Assembly: GCF_019645855.1 (NCBI RefSeq) | Contig: NZ_CP080999.1 | Coordinates: 5,208,001 to 5,272,000 of the forward strand | Reading direction: 5' to 3' | Source: Mycobacterium malmoense | Lineage (GTDB): Bacteria > Actinomycetota > Actinomycetes > Mycobacteriales > Mycobacteriaceae | Length of the DNA stretch: 64,000 bases | Shown: piece by piece, positions 63,932 through 64,000 of the stretch | Layout: each line of letters opens with the position of its first letter | Numbering within the stretch: the first letter of the stretch is position 1 | Notes under the pieces: model-generated | Seen by the model: the letters and a program-made list of their open reading frames with translations, nothing else | The model's database searches: none | What the model was told of the DNA's origin: nothing | Made by a program: the position numbers and the translations under genes

Positions 63932-64000
63932 GCTTCACCTCAACGACATCGTCGCACTACGCCCGCCAGGTGGCCCCCGCCCGCGCCGACGGGTCGGCGA

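Overview
The window is high-GC mycobacterial chromosome. Its backbone follows the Mycobacterium tuberculosis gene order from aftB (Rv3805c) to Rv3860. Several blocks differ: the sulfolipid block Rv3820c-Rv3828c, bfrB and Rv3848 are not at their expected places, and PE/PPE genes, a gjpA-type porin gene and a nitric-oxide-related block are present. This suggests a slow-growing non-tuberculous mycobacterium, probably near the M. avium complex. The species is inference; the gene identities rest on motifs and on my recall of the M. tuberculosis proteins.

Positions 1-6626 hold the arabinogalactan operon, all on the minus strand (glf, glfT2, a PAP2 phosphatase, ubiA, aftB): it makes UDP-galactofuranose, the galactan, and the decaprenyl-phospho-arabinose precursor with its terminal arabinosylation. 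The surface-protein gene erp is divergent from it. A peptidoglycan amidase gene follows. Positions 8485-19323 are an insertion between the Rv3811-type amidase and the Rv3812-type PE gene. It carries a quinol nitric oxide reductase operon, a KstR-box cytochrome P450 (CYP125 type) with an alpha/beta hydrolase, a hemerythrin, an OsmC protein, a truncated globin, a solitary ctaD paralogue and a DUF2249-cupin protein. About 31 bp of the amidase 3' end are repeated at the far edge of this block.

Positions 19324-30550 hold the PE gene, a HAD phosphatase, three tandem acyltransferases, a metallo-beta-lactamase/Rieske protein, an FAD dehydrogenase with a TetR regulator and its likely operators, and a PPE gene. 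Positions 30817-41929 hold serS, a septum-type membrane protein, a small metalloprotease, a phosphatase, pheA, an IdeR-box DUF2470 gene, an LCP protein, glpQ1, a noncoding stretch with MIRU-like repeats and DnaA boxes, a 51-residue membrane ORF and sodA. Positions 42455-45866 hold espR, Rv3850, a copper-type YcnI/CopC pair, hns-like Rv3852 and rraA.

Positions 45867-48911 are a second insertion: a relic of the ethA 3' end beside rraA, an AT-richer stretch, and a gjpA-type gene. Intact ethA/ethR follow, then a DinB polymerase with a LexA-type box on its start, a VapBC pair, a PHP-domain protein, a luciferase-like oxidoreductase, gltBD, a MinD-like ATPase and an SRPBCC protein. The most notable observations are the repeat-flanked NO-related block with a shared upstream element, the MIRU-like repeats that extend the Glf reading frame at its ATGA junction with glfT2, the ethA relic, the LexA box on dinB, and the DnaA-box cluster.
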